Shown piece after piece: positions 10,628 through 23,790 of a stretch of 64,000 nt of DNA; the first letter of the stretch is position 1, and each line of letters starts with the position of its first letter. This DNA comes from Clavelina lepadiformis. Its lineage: Eukaryota > Chordata > Ascidiacea > Aplousobranchia > Clavelinidae. The notes below the pieces were generated by a model. It was not told the DNA's origin, ran no database searches, and saw only the letters and a list, made by a program, of their open reading frames with translations. The stretch lies in contig NC_135240.1 of the NCBI RefSeq assembly GCF_947623445.1, forward strand, positions 8,184,001 through 8,248,000, given 5' to 3'. Position numbers and translations under genes: made by a program.

Positions 10628-13600
10628 TTACGTTAACTCTCCTATGGGCACATGGTCGAGCCAAAGCTCATGTAAGAAATGATACATGGTGTCGGTCACT
10701 GATACCTAGAAAGTAAAATAAAATGTCAAATCTTGAAACAAGCGCAAACAAATCAACGACTTGAGCTAATAACAAAAGTTAGGAATCGATTCCTTTACAT
10801 TGAAATAAACCACAATACTGACAATATACAAGTAAGTTTAATGCCTTGACTGGGTTACGTTACATGCCATTCATAAAGTATACATGTCCAAAAAGGCACA
10901 AAAATACACCGTGTCTTATCCTACCTTGTACGGGGTGGGATTCAGTTCCCTTTTTATATCAGGACGCAGAGTTTTCAACGACCAGGCTGTCCTCTCTCTG
11001 TTGAAAAATATGATAAGAATTCGTTTACAACCGTAACCTGGGTCATTACTTTTCTTCGCAATTAAACCGTTTGTGTGCTTTTGGTTATATGCTTCCAGTT
11101 TTGCGCTTTATCACACACATAGTGTAGCGTCATATAATAAAACGGCGAAGTAAAACATATGATGGAAACGTACTTTAGCTCTTCAAGGGTGGGAAAATTT
11201 TGCATGACCCCATCTGGTCCCCAATATTGTTTGTGTAAAAGCTCCGTTTTATGAGGACAGACGTAAGCGCGTTTAGATTCCACCAGCGGGTGGCGCACCA
11301 TCATCTTCACGCCGACCTGACGACACATACAACAGAATAAAGAACATAAAACAATACAGTTTATAATAACCAAGTAACGAAGAAATTTTTATATTAAAAC
11401 CTGCGGCGGTTCTTCGTTAGTCAGCTGCACCAAGTCCAACACGGCAAGACCTTCAGCGGAGTAGAGTCGGTAGACATCCTTGCGGCCTGGTAAGTTAATT
11501 TTTTGTACTTCTTCGCTCAACTTCATACGCGGCTCGTCGTTCACTGCGACAAGCTAAACAGCAAAGAATGCGTTCGAAACTACAACGCTTTTGCATGGAA
11601 ACGTAGCACAAGCATTTGCCTTGCTCGATTAAAACTAAGAAAATAAATGCAAGTGTATGCCCATTTGCTAAACACTGTGTTTAGAAAATGTGTGCGAAAT
11701 GTTACGAGATAAAAACGCATTTTTATAGTACTGTACTAAGCAGAATGATTAAGGAAGGGTTCGGCGGGAAGTCTTAATCTTCGCCATGTTTTGCCTCTGA
11801 GGCAAATTTATTTTAATCACTTCCTGAAGTAATACCGTCGCATCTGTGCGTTACAACAAAACGATCTGAGGCACAAGCAACATATTGGTGATACTCTCCA
11901 AGCAAGCAATATATAAATCGCTACAGTAGTACGCTACACTTATTGTTACCTTGAACACACAGCCAAGTGCTGGTTGCTTCTGACAAGTTACCAGGTGGGT
12001 GCCAATGCCAAAACTGTCAATCTCATGGCCCTGTGTGAAACCACGAAAATCATCATGTCACTCAATTGGTATCAAAATTCATTTTTTAACAGTGCACACA
12101 GATGAACTCATCACACACGATAATTAAATTGTATGCAACAATACCTATGCTAATTTCATATTATACAACAGTAAGACTTTTAGTTTGTATAAAAAATTCC
12201 ACTACGACCATAAGATAATATGGTTTCCCCTTGCAGGCATTTAGGCAGCATAATTGCATTAAACGCTTCAGTACTATTAATTACCATTATTTTTCAAAGC
12301 CTAACGACTGTATGTCAATCAGTATATTTACTTACAACTAAAGGTAGAATTGTCAAAATAGTTTTGTTTGGAAGTTTTAAAACAGCCACAAAGCAATACG
12401 ATTGATCTAACATGCAAAAAAGTAAATTTAATGAAATCAATATTAAATGACTTGTAGATATTCACACCAGAGTGTACAATAGGGTTATGACTTAAAAAAA
12501 ATTTTTTTAATTTTGTGTGTCCTGTAGTTACAAATGATGAACTTTTATGTCCTGATTTGAAAACTCACAAAAGTTAAGACTGTTTAAACAAAAATCTCCC
12601 GCACCAAATTTTTCCAGTTTTCAATGCAATGTATATGTATATATATCGACTAATTTGAATTTGCCTGACATAATTTTAATTGTGAAGATTTGAAATTTTT
12701 TTTTTGGTAAATTGTGTGAGCAGTTATAAGAGATGACAACAATGCAAAGCTAAAATTAAAATCAATTATGAAAGAGGAGAATAATTTCTGTTTACACTTT
12801 TATGGAAAAAAGATTGGCAAACATGAATATCAGGTAGTATGCTAGAAAAGTCCATCAAGATAAATCAAACTGGGTGTTCTAAAATTCGAAAGTGGAACAG
12901 CTCAAGATATTTTCAGCAGCCTAGAAAACCTACTAGATGAATATGATGCATGGAAAAATTTGAAAATGATCATATGTGACACAACATCTGTTAATACTCG
13001 ACGGCTGAATGGCGTTGTTGTGAAACTGCAAAATGCAAGGATCAGCAAGGGTTTTGATAAACCACAGTATATTGGTTGCCAACATCATATTCTTGATAGA
13101 GTCTTAAAGCATGTATTATAGTTCTTCAATCCAACGTCTTCAACAAAACCAACTCTCAACTACAAATTTGTAGATGATGTGGTGAAACACTACGAAAACT
13201 TGCAGCAATCCTACAAGCCAGAAATTGAGATGGAAATGGTTGAAAACCCAGGATGGAGGGATGATTTTAAGTTTCTCTTTGAGTTGTGCAGAGCATTCCG
13301 CTTCTTCAAAGAAAATGGTAGATTTCCACTAACCAAATGGCATAAATTTCCATCTCTACACAATGCTAGATGGAATTCAAGAGCCATTTATGCTATGATT
13401 GCCCACTTCCTCATCCCTAGATGGAGATTAACTCTGGAGATATCATGCTCAGTCATTGCAAATGTGTGGCAGGAAGCCTCGTTTTCTAACAAAAGGTTTA
13501 AAGATGGAATATACCAAAGATTATTTGATGCTATCTTTGAGCTCGAATATCCTGGAGCCTTAAAGTGCCTTAAAACCCATTGGAATTTGGATAAGTCCGT

Positions 13601-16600
13601 TGTAGATGACCCACGGCCACGCACTAACATAATTGCAGAAAGGGGAGTCAAATTGATGGAAGAACTTTACCAGAAGTGCAAAAAGGATAAATATTTGAAC
13701 ATTAAATTTGTATCAAAAATGAAGTTTTGAATTGTAAATTTTTTTTTACATTTGGACCAATGTCAAAAATTAAAGTCAGTTTGTGCGGGATATTTTTTAC
13801 GATTTGAACGAAATAATTATAATTTTCTAAATTTATACCAAAATGTTCATTGATTCCTGCTACAGGCAAAAAAAAATTTTCTAGTCATAACCCTAGTGTA
13901 CAACTGTACATAGTGATCATGTCAGGCTACTTATTTAAAAACCAACGTAAAAAATGATGTTTCTAAGAACACCATGCATCTATTTCATGTCATATAATCA
14001 TAGTGGAACTGGGTTGGATTAATACCAGTTATTACTGCTTTTCAGCCTGCTGCCAAAATGTCGCAAGAGTTTATGCTGTAAGCCTAGTGTAGACCGGGTT
14101 ACAGTGTAAGGTAATGGTAAGAATGCGAATTGTAGAATAACTAATCCTTAACAACCGAATCTCAAAACATTCACATCCAATTTACATATTTTTCACAAGT
14201 CTTAGGAAATGGTATGTCACATTGCAAAGCTATATGTGATGGATGTGTACGTTTCATGCCAATTTGACAATATTGTCATCTTATTGAACCATAATAACTT
14301 TGTGAACCTACTGCAAAGGCGAAAAAAAGCACTGCTGGGGTTGATTCGGAAAAATTATTCCAGAATAGTCAAGTGTTTTGTAGAATGTATTATTGTACTG
14401 TATTGCACATGCGCAGATAAGAGGCAGCAGAAGTGGCTTTAAGTTAACACCCAACTTCAATTGCTGATGATTGTGAATTGTGCGGATTTTAATGAATTGT
14501 CATCAAGCGAATTCCAAAACGCCAAAGAATTTTCAGTTACAAAAATGTTATACCTTGCATGTAGAATATGATACGTTTGATTACATACTGCAGCGTTTTT
14601 TACATTTCAAAAGATTACAGGGTCCCATTTCAATTATATTCTTGCACATGCCAAGTGCTGAACATTTCAGATTTAGAAAAACTGAGAAGTTCAATAGATT
14701 TGATTACAAAAATTCATTATGCATGCATTTCAGTGAGGATCACCTTATGCAAACCTGAATTGTTCTGTAAGAAAAACAAGAACAACAACATTAGGACAAG
14801 TGTTAAATGACACTTTTCAGCAAAGCCCAAATTAACAGACATTGGACACAATGCATGAGCAGTTCGCAGTATTGCTTATCCATATGCAATTATCATGACA
14901 AACTTAATGCAAAGCATTAAATTCCAAGCATCTTATATCAACACAATCTAAATGTATTTTATACCTGTTCCTTCAGAGAACGCAAAGTATCTTCATTGAT
15001 ATCATTGCTTGCTACTATCACAAAGCTTTCCATCCATGACTTAGAAAATCTAAGAAAAGTTTGGTTGCAGTAACTTGTACACTTTCAATAATAATTGTAA
15101 CATTTAACTTCTCAAAAATTGAAAACAACTTACTCTTTTGCAATGGTTTTAAACGCTGCCCTGCACTTTTTCGACAAATATGCCAAATCTCCACTGTCCA
15201 GCCTGACACCTACGGCTTTGTAACCGAGGTCATCGAGGGCCAGTGCAACGGCCAGAAAGTTTGGGAGCCCACTCCTGTGGAAAGATGAAACCAAATTTAT
15301 TAGAAAACCTTAGAAAACCTTATCATTCTTGTCACCCACTGTTGATAAATAATGTATTTTCATTACAGTGATATTCAAGGTAGTAAGGCAGACTATTTGC
15401 ATACCTTATAACAGAGTAAGTGTCTAGCAGACATAGACAAGTGGTAGGAAAAGCAACGGCATATGCAATAAAAGCAGCCAGTTCTCCTTTATTTGTTTCA
15501 TTTTCAATAACGTTAAGAATTGAACACACTTGCGGCAACCAATGTAAGACCAATGCTTTGAACTGATCTACCTTGATGCAAGAACCTCCATTGGAATTCT
15601 ATGCAAATTAGAATTCAACTTATAACAGACTAAAATAATAACCAGGCAACAACATTTCAACAATGACACTGAATAACTCAGCCAATTTACAAGTGCTTTA
15701 GCATGATGAGCTGAACATATCACAATTTTACAGAATAATTTCTGCACATTTTCAATTAAAAAACATTAAGTACTCTCTGTATACACAAACAATACCTCCT
15801 TCACATCTTCCACTGATTTAAAACTGCTGACAAAAGCATGTGCATGTGTTCCATAAACTGGAATGCCGAACTGCTTGCCAGCCAATACGTTGCTTGTCCC
15901 ATCAAAACCTGAGGTACAACGATGTGAAGCTAGAAACTATTTGAGTTTATGTTTAAAAAGGACAGCTTGGTGTTAATCAAAATCATTATTCCTACATAAA
16001 TACGATCTAATTAAGGAATATCATCAATCTGATAACTTGTGAGATTGACATGAACAAAATTACCCCCAATGTAGCAGTATTTTGAAGCAGAAAGTGCACC
16101 ATCTGGACCCTGTGCTCTTCTCAGGCCAAACTCCAACAACTTGATCTTGTTGCCGACAGCGATTCGAAATCGTGCAGCATTTGTTGCAACTAAACTATAG
16201 TAAAGAGATATCAGTTTTTAATGTGATCAAAGTTAGATACTTGATAAACTCAGGAGTATTTATCCATGGATAATGGATGGCTTATAATATCATTATACAC
16301 ATTGAAATAACGTATTTTTATATGCAATGTATATGTAAAATAGGTATGTATATATGCAATCAGTATTATGAATGACAAGTGACAACATATTGAAAAAGTA
16401 AATAAACAAAAATATTCATACTGTAAATGTCAACAAAAATTTTTGAAACACAGCAATACATTACAATAAATATACAAAATTCAGGACAAAAACGTACTGT
16501 TCTTCTACTGCATTTGTACTACCTTGCATAGTTAATAAGATTAAGCAGAGTTGTTTCGAGTAGTTGTACCACTGGCAAAGGACCTTCAACACGGAGAAGT

Positions 16601-19078
16601 GGGGTTTTAGGAAAAACTATGTAACCTTCAGGCATTGAATGCAAAGAGACCTATAGGTAAAGTGTTTAATTATAAATAAATACAATACTGTATACACACT
16701 TTACAGTAATTTGTTTAATGCCAATATCATCACCAAGAAAATACAACGACAAAATAAGATTACTGCGTAGTTAACACTTATTTGAAACTATGCACCACAA
16801 TACGAAAAGGTGCAGAGTAAGTCTCTAAACATGTGATATCATTCACCTGGGATGCATCGATGTTAGAGAGGTAAGTCCAAAACCCCTCGTCTATTGAAGG
16901 AAATGTTCCACGAAGATATGCGATGTCTGGATGAAAATTTGCAGGTTACAAACAAGTTTCCAAAGGGAGAGTGGAAAGAATGAACTTTACAATAACCGCA
17001 GTAAAAACTCTTAATGCTTGAATTAAAAGCACTTTTTTAACAAAAATAAAAGCCCAAGTGTTTTTCAAATTGGTCAACTACCATATTCCTTGGTTAAAAG
17101 GTGAAAAAAATGATATTAAAATGGGATATGTAGGTATAAAATTTAATAGGTACTCTTAAGTAGAAGCTTGAAATGTTGCTTAAAAGTACCACACTAAAAT
17201 ACCTGCGACATACGATTTAGAAGAGTGAAAACTGAAAACGTTGTCTTATTAATCAAGAAAACTTTAAAAAGTCGGTGTAACTGCCATATGTGTGCAACTA
17301 CTGATTAGCACGATAAGCAGCGAGATAGACTTAATGCATACAGTGCTGGGCAAAAAAATCATTAGGGCAAAAAACAAAGAAGGCAAATTTACTTTATCAT
17401 TTACTGATCCAGCTACTCTTTGATTCAAGGACAACTTGGCTTTAGACTTGCCCCTTACTTTAATGAAACTTTCAACTTTTTAACGTTATAAATTAAACTT
17501 GAAAATAAATTCTATATTAATGCGCAGCTACTTAAGTTGGTGTTAGTTAACTAGTTAAATGAGTTAGTTAATTAATTAGTTGCTTACTTACTTACTTAAT
17601 TACCTAACGCAATATCTTTTTTATTTCAGGTCTTGAAGAAGTTTATATTTTCTAATTAGTTTTCTTGACCAGCACAAAACTTTAAAACAGTTGTGTTCGA
17701 ACATTATATTGTAATTTACAACATTTCAATCATGTTGTTCTCAGTGGGGTGAAAGTGAGCATAAATATTTTATGCATCGGGGAAATTAAACCAGGGTTGA
17801 TGATTAAGAAAAGTAAAATATTGAAACAGAAATATACCATACAGTGGAAAAATCTGCCATTTAAAAGGATTTCATTGTGACCGACTAGACTAGAGACTAG
17901 AGTATTGACTAGAGTGGAGTTGCTTTCTATAACTCAAATTTTCCAGTATCATGCTTAATCATAAGAGCTTGTAGTATTGTTCTCAGATGGCGTTATCAGC
18001 ACTTTTTTGTTGTGTACAAAATGTAAAGATGCCAGGTCATTAATAAACATGCGTTTCAGACGCACATGTTTAAGTGTTCTTTCCTTATGATCAAGTGTTT
18101 ATTAAACTGCAAGTAGCTAGTACAATGCGAAGACATGTACCACAGCTAAAAACCCGATCAAACATAAGTGGGTTGCAAACACGGTTTAATGGGTGGTATT
18201 GGAGCTTCTGACGTCTTAATTCCAAAAGAGTGTTTTTGGCAAAGTCGCATAACAACAAATTGAAATGCTGATTACCACATACGGTAATAACAAAGTTTAA
18301 AATAGAGGTTTTACTAATTAGTTATTTGATAAAAATCACGATTTATAACAATATTAGCTGTATTAGATTTATCACATAGTATTAGTAACACAGAATAGTA
18401 AATGTACCTGATGAAGAGTAGTGAAAGTTTTGCAAAAATTTGACACACTCTTCTAGACCAGCATACACAGTGAATTCACCTCGAAAAGGATTTTTTCGAA
18501 AAAATAGGTCAAATACAGCTTGGTCTTCCATTTTACCACTTTTCCAATATGCATAAGCCATTGTAATCTGGTAGAGATCTATAAAAACAGTTTTTGCATT
18601 TCAAGGTTTTAACTTTTTGCCAGCAGAGATACTTCTCTTGGGCAAGTTGTTAAACTTCACAGAGCAAACAAATGAGCTGGCAAAGTCAATAAGAATATGA
18701 TATGATCGAAATATATCTCTGGTTGGAACTAGCTTTTAAAACAGATCAAATAAAAAAAAAAAACATAGTAAACCGAGTGGCCACTTGCAGGTAAAGAGTG
18801 TTGTTTATTTGAAAATAACAGGATTTTGTCTTTAAAAAATGCTAAAACAGGTTTTAGAATTTTTTGAAATTCTAAACATGTCACAGTTTTAGTTCTTCAA
18901 AATATTTAAATACAATGCATAAATTCATTACGAAGAGAAAACATGATTATCAAAATCTACTTTAACTGTACTGCTGCAACATCAGTCATACAAAAGAACA
19001 CAAAATCATACCAGTTAGAAGTGGCTGCACAACATTGTTAATTGGCATATGAACTCCATTTTCTTTTCTCGCTTCCAT
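10628..19078 (-). CDS. NAPRT: Nicotinate phosphoribosyltransferase
   Basis: NAPRT makes nicotinate mononucleotide from nicotinic acid and PRPP with ATP, the first step of the cytosolic Preiss-Handler route to NAD. Fourteen exons join in phase: 19078-19012, 18578-18408, 16926-16847, 16650-16523, 16194-16064, 15908-15796, 15598-15405, 15274-15134, 15049-14965, 12030-11950, 11553-11401, 11316-11174, 10997-10925 and 10705-10628, giving 545 aa (vertebrate enzyme about 538). Family motifs in order: DLYQITM (23-29), [10 protein letters not shown] (45-54), [18 protein letters not shown] (from 171), GTHAHAF (212-218, containing the His at the catalytic position) and [17 protein letters not shown] (from 317). 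The C terminus [18 protein letters not shown] is typical. The start is the ATG at 19078; an ATG at 19103 is in another frame and closes quickly. Intron 9 (12031-14964) is expanded by a hAT-like transposon. All motifs are intact, so the enzyme looks functional. Confidence 0.97.
12480..13895 (+). mobile_element. Compact hAT-like DNA transposon, 1.4 kb, in NAPRT intron 9
   Basis: Inverted repeats TAGGGTTATGACT and AGTCATAACCCTA are followed by A/T runs, and perfect 8-bp duplications gtgtacaa flank it (12472-12479, 13896-13903). TAGGG ends plus an 8-bp duplication are hAT-like. A frame of about 285 codons from roughly 12870 to 13730, on the strand opposite NAPRT, encodes an RNase-H-like transposase with [10 protein letters not shown] (putative first catalytic Asp) and GCQHHILD, resembling the CxxH motif of hAT enzymes. 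One in-frame stop near 13119 interrupts it. Related unannotated proteins occur, from memory, in cnidarian and arthropod genomes. No BED finger or clear C-terminal dimerisation block is seen. Confidence 0.8.
13179..13730 (+). pseudogene. Transposase C-terminal open frame of the hAT-like element
   Basis: This is the longest open part, 183 codons, of the transposase. It contains [29 protein letters not shown] and ECxE-like ends ([17 protein letters not shown]). The upstream half is open in the same frame apart from one stop codon near 13119. Codon use and length agree with a recently active element. It has no role in the NAPRT gene that hosts it. Confidence 0.7.
16927..18407. other. NAPRT intron 2, 1.5 kb
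   Basis: No element with clear ends and no coding region is seen. The stretch 17530-17610 is a degenerate TTAGTTAACTAG / TTACTTACTTAA simple repeat. Confidence 0.5.
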
Positions 19079-19728
19079 GAAAGTTGATAACTCTTCTGCC
19101 ATTTAAACGCAGAAGCAATTTTGAAAGATATAAAACGTTAACCCAATCTGACACAGAAAAAACAATGCATACCTATTAAATACTTGATTACTATAAAAAA
19201 TTCGTTACTGCAAACAACATCCCAGGTTAAACACGCTTAAGTTAAAAATTGAAATTGAAACTAAATTAAATTATTAAATTAAAACTTAAATTAAAGAGAA
19301 GCCTTACGCAAGCATAATGTTTCTACAGGTTGTTTGACAATTTAAACGCAGCAATACTAACCCTCTCCCTTTTAACAATTCAAATCCTAACCCTAGAATC
19401 GTCAAGCAGTTGGGTTCGAATTGTAGCGATACTGTTTCACTTGGCTTGACTATAGGCTAGCATTGTATAATCCATTGACTCTTTTTTCTTTGTTATGCAA
19501 GGTAGATATATTACTGTAGGCCCAGAATACAATAAGACAGCACTAGAAAAGAGCAATACTAACTTAACTACACTGCTAGTACAATGGTTTTATAATCAGT
19601 TCGTTTATGCCAGATTGTTTCAACAACTTCCGCAGCTGTTTCCAGTAGTTAATCACTTACACAACTTCTACAGCTGTAGCTGTCTAAGCAATAGCAATAT
19701 AGTTATGGTAAATTATCTTCAGATTGAG

Positions 19729-20015
19729 TAAAGTTTTTGCACCACGTAAACCTCACCATGATTCCTCATCTCTCGAGCCCCGTTTACTAAGCTAGCCTTT
19801 GTGCAAGTTCCGATTTTCACATTTTGTATTTTTTTTTATGTTTTGTATAGTAGCATATTTCCTGAATTTAGGACTGTCCACCTGGTTCACTTAACAGGAG
19901 CAAGTTTCGTTAATGTCTTGCCCAAGAGCATTACTGTACAGCACCGCTGAGTATCGAACACGGAACACAAGCCACTTGCATTGCGATGAACGCTAAGTTA
20001 CTACCGAGCTAAGTT
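19729..20015 (-). repeat. Second, decayed copy of the tRNA-derived SINE
   Basis: The block with ATTCCTCATCTCTCGAG matches 5262-5545 in the same orientation. The head end keeps a B-box-like GTGTTCGATACTC and a degenerate A box (CTCGGTAGTAACTTAGCG). It is more diverged than the ZP-intron copy. Confidence 0.55.
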
Positions 20016-23000
20016 CTATATTCTATGGACCATTTAGACCCAAATCGGAATCTGCAGATTTTCAATAACTCTATTTTTACTGTAATGATCTGAAGATAGT
20101 TTTAGGTTCAGGTAGTTTTTGCCATTATATATTGTAATGCACTTCCAGTCTGTGGACAGACCTAATGCGCGCAACCAAAAGGGAACTGAAGAGTCAGTGA
20201 AGACCGAAGTTTCGCTGAAGGGAGAAAATACTTTTTATAACGGGTAATCCCCAGTCCAAAAAAAATCGTTAGGAAAAGGTTTTCAGTTTTTGCAAAATAA
20301 TAATTCAAGCTGACTAGGCAAATTTCTTCAACAGATCAAGGCAATTAGGCAAGCAATGCATCTGTTTTAATCAAAACTCACAAACTGGATCATAAATGCT
20401 GCATCATCGTTATGAATTGAATATACATGATATAAATTAATTATATGATATTAGTTAAATCACAATCGACTTTTCTTGAGAACATCGAGTGTTCTTATTT
20501 CTGGGATTTGCTCATGAAAAGTCCAAAGGAAGGGCTTCGTGTCATATCGTATCTTTTAGTTTTCACCATTGACTGTGGGAAGCGAATTGATTGTGACTTT
20601 TTGTTTTAACCTGCCTTTAGTTAACAATTTTTTAACTGATATCACATCAATAAATTTTGGAAAAGTTCCAATTGTAAACAAGAAAAAATTACTGATTATC
20701 TTCGAATAAATTCTGCTCGACCCAAACTCGAATCCGTATGAATCAAATCTCTGATCAAATGAAGGTTCGCTGTTAATTACGTCATCACAACAAACTCACT
20801 GAAGGTGACGGCTAGACGGCCAGAGATGATCGCCGAGTTGAAATGATTTCCCAGAAAGGAAAAATAGTAGTTTTTACTGAGCGCATACTAAAATTTTCTC
20901 TTGACGTCACCAGCCTGCTGCTTTTAGTAGCACCCTGCAGTTGGTGACGTCACATGGTTGCAGTTCGATATAGCACCCTGCTATTGGTGATGGAATAGTG
21001 CCAGTGGTGAGATTCAAATATTTTAACATCCGGTTCTCCCACTAGCAGCATGCCATATTGACCCGGGGCCGATATACTCATTGGCCTGTACATACGCTTG
21101 TTAACAACCGGTTCGCGGAGGTCATTAAAATTCCAAGAACCGTTTCGCACGAACCAAGTGATACCTTTTGAACCAAGTGGTACCATTCGAACTACTAGAA
21201 ACTAGATGGTACCACTTGAACGTGTATATTTTAATAGTACAGTATCCATCTGGGGTGACCGGAAGCATTGGGGTGGATCAGCCGAACGTTTCGGTTGTTG
21301 GGTCTAGTACTCTAGTATAGAAGTGCAAAACCACAGAATGCAATTGTATACTGGATCCCAGCTGCTCAAATTGTGACGTCATTTGGTTGATCATTTGTAT
21401 GCTAGACGGTCTAGCATAGACCCCGGTTGTTATCATACGGTCGAGTCATATACCAGATATATGACCTGGCAATAGATATATCACAGTAGCAAGATATATG
21501 TTTTTGTTCACAACAAGCGGGTGGTTTAAGAAAACCGTACCAAAAGAAACTCAATCCCAGTCATCTCGTTACTGCGGTTGAAGAAGGGCCCGGAATGCGA
21601 AATTTGTATGATACTATGACATTTTAATAATTCGCTTGTGCACTACTCGTGTGAGGTATTACACAAGGAACATATCTGTCATAAAGACCGCATATGCTGG
21701 CGGTAATTGTTTGAATATGAGCGAGGACGATTGATGGTTGGTGACTTGTTTTGCTTCTGCTTCGATTGATGAGTTCTCATTTCTCAAATTTGCGTGACTA
21801 TGCTGTTAGTTGCTTGATTCTGTCTAACTTATACAAATTACTAACTTATAAAGTTCCCATTTTATTTATTATAACACAAAGGTTTTTGCCTTCGGGCAAA
21901 TCTTGCTGAATGTTACATAGCGCTCAGTAACCAATGAGACAGTAAAAGGGAAAAGGGAAGATCGTAAACATTACAACAGTATATATATGTGGCAAACTAG
22001 TTCAAGCGAGGAAATTATCTGACGTCATTAAGGAAAACTCAAGTCTGATAAACACTGAATTACAGGATTCCAAATTAGATTCCAAACATCTCAAAACAAC
22101 TCGTGACTCGTGACGTAATCGTCACAATACACCGGAGATATCCGTTGTGACGAAGGGTCAAATATTGATATGAAATTGGCGTAAATATCAGCTTCAGCCT
22201 ATATCTGGCTAAGTGTCACTAGAAACAAGCATACAAAAATTGCAAGTGCACGTCAAAGCTTTCCCATCGTGACAATTGGCTCCATTCGTTAAACTAAGAA
22301 TTAGGCTAGGCTTAGCTGAGGCTAGAAAATAATAATAGAGTTTTAATATTGGCATAGCGTAAAACATAGACCCAAATTTTTTGTGCGTAAATATCTCTAT
22401 GCTAAAATGCAAGTCTTCTATGCAGGAGAAGGGCACAGTAGTAATGCTCTTGAAGATTGTATTTAAAGATGAGGTGTAGCAAATAAGAATTAAGTACAGC
22501 ATTGACTTTAGGTGATTATGTCTCTACATTTCTATAAACATAGTTATTAATTAAAGATAATAATGCACCGACTGTGGCATTTACACACTAGCGATAAAGA
22601 ATTGTTAAACTATATCAGAAGGTTACGGCAGTGATTCTCAACGTGGGAACCATGAATTTTACGAAATAAATTAAAAATCTGATTTATTTCATTTGTACTT
22701 TTAGATGGTGGATCACAATTTCCTATTGTGTTTCATGTTATTGTGCTTTTCATTTATGTCTTCCTTTGAAATCTATCGTTCTACTGATAGCAAGCTGCAG
22801 TATCGTGCTGCGCTCAGTCGGTAATTCGGTTTGAGCAATGAACAATCATCACCAAGTTTAAGTCGTGCAAAGTCCTTCCATAGTCCGAGAATAAAGATTA
22901 TGATACCATGTAATTCTAATTTTCATTTGATTTGACCTACACTCTGAAGAGGAATGGTTTGATTAATTATTATCCGAAACAGTTAACATATGTAAAGGAA

Positions 23001-23790
23001 ATATGTTTTTTCACTACAATTCTTATAGCCGTCGCTACCTTGTGGCAGGACATGCTATTTAATGGAATATAAATTTTCCTTTCCGCATACTTTGTATCAT
23101 ACCATAGAATACTAAAGCCCTGGAATGGAGACGCAAATTTAACATTATTTTCGTCATGCGTAAATGTTACTTCAGTTAGCGGGTTCTTCGGACAGCAGAA
23201 AGTACCCTCTAAGGCCCTGCTACTTTGTTCATCCTTACAATAGAAAAAGTAAATGTAGCAGTACTTAATGAGTAAGGATTGAAAATGTGCAAAAGGTTCT
23301 CAGCATAGTAGGATAGGGTTCAATAAAAACGTGCTATAGATAAGGTATACCTAAGATGAAATTAATTTTTAAATATACACGTATGGAACATGCCCTGCTT
23401 AATACTAGAATAAATTTTGTCGTGTGTAACATTCAGATTAGTATTCAATTTGCCACATTCCTAATGACAACCCATTAACGAGTTTAATCACCATGATGTT
23501 TATGTTACAATTAATGTTTTTTGACTAATCTTTGATGGATGTTTGCACTCTTATGCTCAGGGTGAAAAATGTTTGTTAATAGCCTAATTTTTAAGTTAGT
23601 TGTTTACATGCATTATAATATGTATAAAATTTCTAAATGGTAAAGTTAAATTAATGAGTTTCCACTGTACTTGGCCATTTTTAGACAGGCTGCAGGTTGT
23701 CAGATTACTTTGAGTATTATTTTGATTTTATAATACATCACACCGTACTGATTTTTTTTCAGATTTTAGGTAATTTAACGACTTTTTGCG
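20016..23790. other. Intergenic spacer upstream of STRAP
   Basis: No gene recognised. It contains repeat fragments: GTGACGTCA-containing blocks near 20900-21000 with a related block near 49650-49770, one end of a MITE at 21001-21120, and a single hAT-like end CAGTGATTCTCAACGTGGG near 22630 without a partner. Confidence 0.45.
21001..21120. mobile_element. Truncated MITE related to the one at 31939-32121
   Basis: It begins GTGGTGAGATTCAAATATTT and matches the reverse complement of 31939-32121 through TGCCATATTGACCC and TTGTTAACAACCGGTTCGCGGA, then similarity stops. The other terminus is missing or rearranged. Confidence 0.6.

Noticed and set aside
13388-13651. 87-codon minus-strand frame in the hAT-like element
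   Set aside because: It is antisense to the transposase frame and has no similarity of its own.
19080-19103. Upstream ATG (19103) as the NAPRT start
   Set aside because: Its frame reaches a stop after about 21 codons; the downstream ATG at 19078 reads into exon 2 in phase.
19495-19731. 78-codon plus-strand frame
   Set aside because: No similarity, no splice context, and it ends in the SINE copy; most likely chance.
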